Below, one piece after another: positions 6,930-11,015 of a stretch of 11,015 nt of DNA; positions within the stretch are counted from its first letter, which is position 1; each line of letters begins with the position of its first letter. Origin of the DNA: Bacteroidota bacterium (lineage in GTDB: Bacteria; Bacteroidota; Bacteroidia; Flavobacteriales_D; Crocinitomicaceae). The stretch spans positions 1 through 11,015 of the forward strand of contig JAJRQP010000292.1 of assembly GCA_024280195.1 (NCBI GenBank). The letters are read 5' to 3'. A model generated the notes under the pieces. That model was not told where the DNA came from, did no database searches, and worked only from the letters and a program-made list of their open reading frames with translations. The position numbers were made by a program, and so were the translations under genes.

Positions 6930-7796
6930 ATGGATACGAAAGAACTTCTTAAGAAAATTCGCCTCTTGGAAATAAAAACCAAAGGCCTCACCAAACATAT
7001 TTTTTCTGGTGAGTATCATTCTGCCTTTAAAGGTCGAGGAATGACGTTTTCTGAAGTTCGAGATTATCATTTTGGCGATGAAGTAAGAACCATCGATTGG
7101 AATGTAACAGCAAGGTTCAACGAGCCCTATGTAAAGGTTTTTGACGAAGAAAGAGAACTCACGGTTATGCTCATTATTGATGTTTCTGGTTCTGAAAATT
7201 TCGGTTGGGAGAATAAAACTAAAAAAGATTTAGCCTTGGAATTAGCAGCTGTTCTTTCGTTTTCTGCAATTAGTAATAACGATAAAGTGGGTGCTATTTT
7301 CGTTTCTGATAAAGTAGAAAAATACATCGCTCCTGGAAAAGGAAAAAAGCATTCCTTGATTATTCTTCGAGAATTAATTGAAATTAAACCCGAAAACAAA
7401 GGAACAAATCTCAATGAGGCACTAAAATTCTTCAGAAATACGCAAAAGAAAAGAAGCATCGCCTTTGTAATCAGTGATTTTATGGACGAGAATAATTTCA
7501 TGGAAGGATTGAAAGTTTCTCGCAGAAAACACGACATGGTTGCTTTGCGATTGTTGGATGAGGCAGAGCGAGAATTACCATCCATGGGAGTTGTGCAATT
7601 ATTCAATGCAGAAACGGGTGCGACTTCTTGGGTAAACACCAACAGCCAAAAAGCAAAAGCCATTCACGCGAATAATTTTAAAGACTTTGATGCCAAATTA
7701 GAGAAAGAATTTAAAAAATCCGGAATTGATTATGCAAGTATTGCAACGGATGAAGATTTTATAAAACCATTGGTTAAATTGTTTCAGAATAGATGA
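6930..7796 (+). CDS. DUF58 domain protein (vWA-like, MoxR partner)
   Basis: A 288-residue protein with the DUF58 signature: 'GRGMTFSEVRDYHFGDEVR' followed by 'IDWNVTARFNEPYVK'. A vWA-like fold follows, with an intact MIDAS start 'DVSGS' (D84, S86, S88) and a later 'SDFMDE' strand end. No signal peptide or membrane helix is visible, so it should be cytoplasmic. In this family it is found next to MoxR in almost all such operons and is assumed to be its direct partner. The gene begins at the base after the moxR stop, and its last four bases (ATGA, 7793-7796) overlap the next start. Function beyond the complex is not established. Confidence 0.93.
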   Translation: MDTKELLKKIRLLEIKTKGLTKHIFSGEYHSAFKGRGMTFSEVRDYHFGDEVRTIDWNVTARFNEPYVKVFDEERELTVMLIIDVSGSENFGWENKTKKDLALELAAVLSFSAISNNDKVGAIFVSDKVEKYIAPGKGKKHSLIILRELIEIKPENKGTNLNEALKFFRNTQKKRSIAFVISDFMDENNFMEGLKVSRRKHDMVALRLLDEAERELPSMGVVQLFNAETGATSWVNTNSQKAKAIHANNFKDFDAKLEKEFKKSGIDYASIATDEDFIKPLVKLFQNR

Positions 7797-8752
7797 TGCA
7801 ACGGTTCACATATCTACTTCTCTTTTTTCTAGCATTCAATGTTGCTAGTCAAGAATTGAAGCAAAAAGTGTCTGAATCACAGTTAGTTATCGGACAGCCT
7901 GTTGTGCTGACTTATTCCGTTTTAACAGCAAAAGAAGATACACTCTTCTTCAAAGAGAAAAACGATGTCATTGAAGCAAGGGCAATAACAAAAACAGGTG
8001 ATTTATCAACTGAAGGCATTGAATTTGAAATTACTCACCCTTTTATCGATACTTTTATCTTCGATCATTCTCAAAAATATTGGGAAGGACAATATGTTAT
8101 TACGGCATGGGACAGCGGATTGTTTGTGATACCTGGTGCAAGTGTTATTATCAACGATTCTACCTATCATTTTGAGGATATTGCGTTAGCTTGTTATCTC
8201 GTTGACCCAATCGACGGAATGGACATCTATGACATCAAAGAGAATTTTACAGAAATACCTGACAAACCTTTTTCAATCACAGAATTTCTTTCTGATAATT
8301 GGTGGTGGTTGCTCATCATTCTTTTTGCAATAATTGCGTTTATTTCTTATCGAAGAAAAAATACAAACGACGATTACGAAGAGGAAGAAAAACCTATTTC
8401 TTTAAAAGAAAGAACATTAATTGCCATTGAATCATTGGAACAAGCGAAACTATGGGAGAAAGATCAATTGAAAGAACATTTCGTTGAACTGTCTTACATT
8501 CTCCGTTCTTACCTAACAAGTCGATACGATGTCTCATTGCTGGAAAAAACAACCTACGAAACAAAACTTTTACTGACACAAAAAGGATTAAATCCAGAAA
8601 CCGTTAATACCGTTGCACGTATTCTTTCAGAAGCAGACATGGTGAAGTTTGCCAAGTCAAAACCTGATTTAATCGCCATTTTGAGAGTTTCTACTCTTGC
8701 CAAGCAAATAGTTGCCGAAACCAGTCCGTTAGAATTTGACAATGTTGAGTAA
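7793..8752 (+). CDS. BatD/DUF4381-like membrane-anchored protein of the Bat operon
   Basis: A 319-residue protein with a signal peptide (residues 1-19, cleavage likely after VAS before Q20), a periplasmic beta-rich region (about 20-165), one membrane helix (about 170-187, beginning WWWLL), an acidic linker (DDYEEEEK), and a cytoplasmic helical domain (about 200-319). The cytoplasmic part contains 'LKEHFVELSYILRSYLTSRY' and then 'LEKTTYE', a pattern typical of the DUF4381 or BatD C-terminal region. The periplasmic 'VIGQPVVLTYSV' resembles the opening strands of BatD-type domains. It starts within the DUF58 stop (ATGATG, so M1 or M2 may be used). Its place between DUF58 and BatA is the usual one. 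It probably links the periplasm to the cytoplasmic ATPase and vWA parts. Assignment rests on context and short motifs, so the family name is moderately sure. Confidence 0.75.
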   Translation: MMQRFTYLLLFFLAFNVASQELKQKVSESQLVIGQPVVLTYSVLTAKEDTLFFKEKNDVIEARAITKTGDLSTEGIEFEITHPFIDTFIFDHSQKYWEGQYVITAWDSGLFVIPGASVIINDSTYHFEDIALACYLVDPIDGMDIYDIKENFTEIPDKPFSITEFLSDNWWWLLIILFAIIAFISYRRKNTNDDYEEEEKPISLKERTLIAIESLEQAKLWEKDQLKEHFVELSYILRSYLTSRYDVSLLEKTTYETKLLLTQKGLNPETVNTVARILSEADMVKFAKSKPDLIAILRVSTLAKQIVAETSPLEFDNVE

Positions 8753-9773
8753 TTGGAACATACGTTTTTGGGAATACGAATATTTCGCACCAAATTGGCT
8801 GTGGCTACTCGCGCTTGTGCCAGTTGCATTATTCATTTTGTATGCACTAGAGAACAGCAGGAAAGGAGATGTTAAATATTCGCGATCAACGGCAGACCAA
8901 CAGAGTATTGCTTCTCGAAGTATTCATTTATTAAGACAGGCGTTACTTTTTACCTACGGAATCATTGCTGTTCTTTTAATCATCGCGATGGCAAAACCTT
9001 ATCATTGGAGTCAACACGATGATTTTAATACCGATTTTAAAGATGGAATTGACATTATTCTCGCAATGGATGTCTCACTTTCCATGATGGCACAAGATTT
9101 TCTACCGAATCGTCTCGAAGCATCGAAAAAAGTAGCAAAAGAGTTTGTTGATGGAAGAACTGGCGACAGAATAGGGTTGGTTGTCTATGCTGGAGAAGCT
9201 TATACTGCGTGTCCTGCAACATTAGATTATACCATTCTCAAAGAACAAATTGACAAAATTAGTGGCGACAGAATTGAAGGAGGAACAGCAATCGGAACAG
9301 GTTTAGGGACAGCAGTTACTCGGCTTAGGAATGACAGCATTGCTTCCAAAGTGATTATTCTCTTAACAGATGGAAGTAACAATTCCGGAGAAATTACACC
9401 CTTAGAAGCTGCAGAATTAGCCAAGGCAAAAAACATTCGTGTCTATACCATTGGTGTTGGGAGAAATGGAACGGCACCTTCTCCAGTGATTACGCCTTTC
9501 GGAGTGCAGTATCAAAATATGGCTGTCGAAATTGATGAGGTAACTTTGATGAAAATAGCAGAAACAACTAACGGACAATACTTTAGAGCAACAGACAATA
9601 AAAGTTTACAAGCCATCTATAAAGAAATTGAAAAGTTGGAAAAACGTAAAATGGAGGATCAACATTACAAATCTGAACCACCTAGCAATCCTCAAGCATT
9701 TCTAAATTGGGCATTTGTGCTATCCATTATTGTTTGGGGAATCAATCATTTAGTTTTTAGACACAGTGAGTAG
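8742..9773 (+). CDS. batA: BatA-like membrane vWA protein
   Basis: A 343-residue inner-membrane protein with a vWA domain. The N-terminus has 'YFAPNWLWLLALVPVALF' (first membrane helix), the F-A-P/N-x-x-x-L-W-L-L entry typical of BatA. A second helix follows (about residues 66-84, ending AKP). The vWA domain has a complete MIDAS: D110, S112 and S114 (DVSLS), T182 (GGTAIGTGL) and D210 (LLTDGS). A C-terminal helix is near residues 323-340. The ATG at 8742 is chosen; a TTG at 8736 would add only two residues. It overlaps the upstream gene by 11 bases, and the next start lies inside its own 3' end. The vWA part should bind a divalent metal and a protein partner. Confidence 0.9.
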   Translation: MLSNWNIRFWEYEYFAPNWLWLLALVPVALFILYALENSRKGDVKYSRSTADQQSIASRSIHLLRQALLFTYGIIAVLLIIAMAKPYHWSQHDDFNTDFKDGIDIILAMDVSLSMMAQDFLPNRLEASKKVAKEFVDGRTGDRIGLVVYAGEAYTACPATLDYTILKEQIDKISGDRIEGGTAIGTGLGTAVTRLRNDSIASKVIILLTDGSNNSGEITPLEAAELAKAKNIRVYTIGVGRNGTAPSPVITPFGVQYQNMAVEIDEVTLMKIAETTNGQYFRATDNKSLQAIYKEIEKLEKRKMEDQHYKSEPPSNPQAFLNWAFVLSIIVWGINHLVFRHSE

Positions 9774-10923
9774 CAAGAACTATACATATCGACTCAATTG
9801 GATTATTGGAGCAGTTATTCTCTTCGAGGTTATATTTTGGGGTGTTTACATTTTTGCAATTGGTTCCATTGGTGGTTCTGGAAAATCGTCGGATAGTGTG
9901 ATGTATAAACACCCAGAAGTATTCAATTTAACCTTCTTAATTCCAGTTATTATTGGTGTTTATTTATTCACAATTTGGAGGTACAATCAAATTGCATCGA
10001 AATCGAATACTCGGGTTATTCAATCGTTATTGCGACCTGTTTCTACCATGAGTAGCTTTCTGAAATACTTCTTTTTTCGCAATGCTTTCGTATTCTTAAT
10101 CATTGCCTTAGCACAACCTATTTACGGAAAGAAAAAAGTGTCTGGGACTTCTGAATCACTCGAATTGGTTGTTGCTCTAGATGTTTCTAACTCTATGAAT
10201 ACCAAAGACATATCTGAAGAAATATCGAGGCTTGACATTTCAAAACGGGCGCTCATTCAGTTGATTAACAACCTCCACGGAGAGAAAATTGGAATTGCTC
10301 TTTTTGCCAACAATGCCTTTGTACAGTTGCCATTAACGAGAGATTATTCCGCAGCAAAACTGTTTATTCAAGACATTGAGTCAAATATGATTTCAAGTCA
10401 AGGAACCAATATTTCAGAAGCACTCGAAGTATCTGTTGATATGTTCTCCAAAGAAAAAACCACAAAAGGAATTATTCTAGTGACAGATGGTGAGAATCAC
10501 GAAACAAATCCGGATGAAATTCTCAAAGAAATTAAAGAGAAAAAAGTGCAGCTGAGCGTCCTCGGTATTGGAACTAAAAAGGGAGGCTTAATTCCTAAAA
10601 ACCCGCACAGACCTGAACTTGGATACAAAACAAATGCCGTTGGAAAAACCATTGTTTCTAAATTGAATCCTAAATTTATTCAATCGATTGCCAGTAAAGG
10701 AGGAGGAAAGGCAAACATCAGTTCTAGTGAATTTCCAAATCTTTCAGGTTTATTAACACAAATTACTAGAATGAAACGAACGAAAATAGATAATTTAGAG
10801 TTTGATATTAAAGAAGAACGTTATCAAATACCCTTATTGATTTCAATTATCTTCTGGTTGGCTTATATTTTATGGTCAAAACAGTATGTTGGCTTTTTAG
10901 ATAGGGTTGTTGGGAAGAAGTAG
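9766..10923 (+). CDS. batB: BatB-like membrane vWA protein with extra N-terminal helix
   Basis: A 385-residue membrane vWA protein, paralogous to BatA. The MIDAS is intact: D139, S141 and S143 (DVSNS), T214 (GTNISEAL) and D241 (LVTDGEN). Membrane helices are predicted at about 10-31, 53-73 and 97-117, with another near the C-terminus (about 353-368). One N-terminal helix more than BatA is present, and the 'FAN/P-LWLL' entry is missing. The start must be the GTG at 9766: an in-frame TAG lies at 9751-9753, and the first ATG (9901) would remove the first helix. It overlaps batA by 8 bases. In most Bacteroidota a TPR protein (BatC) follows at once; here at least 92 bases of noncoding sequence do. 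Confidence 0.87.
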   Translation: MSSKNYTYRLNWIIGAVILFEVIFWGVYIFAIGSIGGSGKSSDSVMYKHPEVFNLTFLIPVIIGVYLFTIWRYNQIASKSNTRVIQSLLRPVSTMSSFLKYFFFRNAFVFLIIALAQPIYGKKKVSGTSESLELVVALDVSNSMNTKDISEEISRLDISKRALIQLINNLHGEKIGIALFANNAFVQLPLTRDYSAAKLFIQDIESNMISSQGTNISEALEVSVDMFSKEKTTKGIILVTDGENHETNPDEILKEIKEKKVQLSVLGIGTKKGGLIPKNPHRPELGYKTNAVGKTIVSKLNPKFIQSIASKGGGKANISSSEFPNLSGLLTQITRMKRTKIDNLEFDIKEERYQIPLLISIIFWLAYILWSKQYVGFLDRVVGKK

Positions 10924-10930
10924 AAAAGTG

Positions 10931-10960
10931 TTAGAATTATGAATTATGAATTAATACTAA
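10931..10960. repeat. Short tandem GAATTAT repeat within an imperfect inverted repeat
   Basis: A heptamer GAATTAT occurs at 10934-10940 and 10941-10947, with a partial third copy (GAATTA) at 10948-10953. The same stretch forms an imperfect inverted repeat: TTAG-A-ATTA (10931-10939) against TAAT-A-CTAA (10952-10960), with one A-A mismatch and a 12-base loop. It lies 8 bases after the batB stop. The hairpin is purely AT-rich apart from one G-C pair, so termination is uncertain. Confidence 0.45.
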
Positions 10961-10977
10961 ATTTTCAAAACGATAAA

Positions 10978-11015
10978 CTTTGCGAACCTCTGTGTTTTCT
11001 TTGCGATTCTTTGTG
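10978..11015. repeat. TTTGCG/CTCTGTG-type intergenic repeat, cut by the window end
   Basis: Two 17-base units, CTTTGCGAACCTCTGTG (10978-10994) and CTTTGCGATTCTTTGTG (10999-11015), match at 14 of 17 positions and repeat with a 21-base period, separated by TTTT. From memory, similar TTTGCG...CTCTGTG strings are scattered between genes in many Bacteroidota genomes. Their function is unknown. No ORF is seen in it, and the array probably continues past the window. Confidence 0.65.

Noticed and set aside
7127..7663. 178-codon open frame on the minus strand opposite the DUF58 gene
   Set aside because: It lies wholly inside a well-supported DUF58 gene, its translation is low-complexity with many Ser and Phe residues, and it shows no recognisable motif. 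It is a shadow of the real frame.
5919..10923. MoxR plus vWA genes as a new defence or conflict system
   Set aside because: Gene order and motifs fit the well-known MoxR-DUF58-DUF4381/BatD-like-BatA-BatB operon. No nuclease, toxin or other effector domain is encoded.
10931..11015. Short repeats as the beginning of a CRISPR array
   Set aside because: Units are imperfect, the spacing is 4 bases with no unique spacers, and no cas gene is present.

Overview
The window looks like a chromosomal segment of an AT-rich member of the Bacteroidota, most likely a flavobacterium-like marine or freshwater lineage. This is inferred from the content: a MoxR/DUF58/Bat operon, a Reg_prop/Y_Y_Y-type sensor, a Bacteroidota-type zinc-ribbon protein, sparse Shine-Dalgarno signals, and an intergenic TTTGCG/CTCTGTG repeat. 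No RNA gene, CRISPR array or transposase is visible, and coding density is very high. No stretch of 300 bases lacks a gene.

Layout. (1) At 1-650 is the 3' half of purK (purine biosynthesis), cut by the window edge. (2) At 729-5015 is a 1428-residue membrane receptor. It has a secreted beta-propeller, a Y_Y_Y domain, seven predicted membrane helices, two PAS-like domains and a SpoIIE/PP2C-type serine/threonine phosphatase as output. (3) A pterin enzyme of the PTPS/QueD family (5012-5416) overlaps the receptor gene by 4 bases. (4) A small zinc-ribbon protein of unknown function is on the minus strand (5451-5813), convergent with the pterin gene and divergent from the next operon. (5) From 5919 to 10923 runs a tightly packed plus-strand operon: MoxR AAA+ ATPase, DUF58 protein, a membrane-anchored BatD/DUF4381-like protein, and two membrane von Willebrand factor A proteins, BatA and BatB. 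Every junction in it abuts or overlaps. (6) The last 92 bases are intergenic and hold two kinds of short repeat.

How the genes work together. The MoxR-Bat genes fit one inner-membrane complex. The AAA+ ATPase would remodel or load metal-binding vWA proteins, DUF58 being cytoplasmic and BatA/BatB membrane-anchored, with the DUF4381-like protein as a periplasmic and membrane partner. Family knowledge links such operons to envelope integrity, stress tolerance and aerotolerance, but the biochemical role is not settled. The receptor-phosphatase presumably senses a periplasmic ligand and dephosphorylates an anti-sigma-factor-antagonist-like partner, and no such partner is encoded here. Its 4-base overlap with a pterin gene is the least expected arrangement in the window.

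Most of the window belongs to known families. The points most worth a second look are the receptor architecture and its coupling to the pterin gene, the CX5HGH (eukaryotic PTPS-like) signature of that enzyme, the palindrome and promoter in the divergent intergenic region, the BatB variant with an extra N-terminal helix, and the repeat-bearing end of the Bat operon where batC would normally follow.
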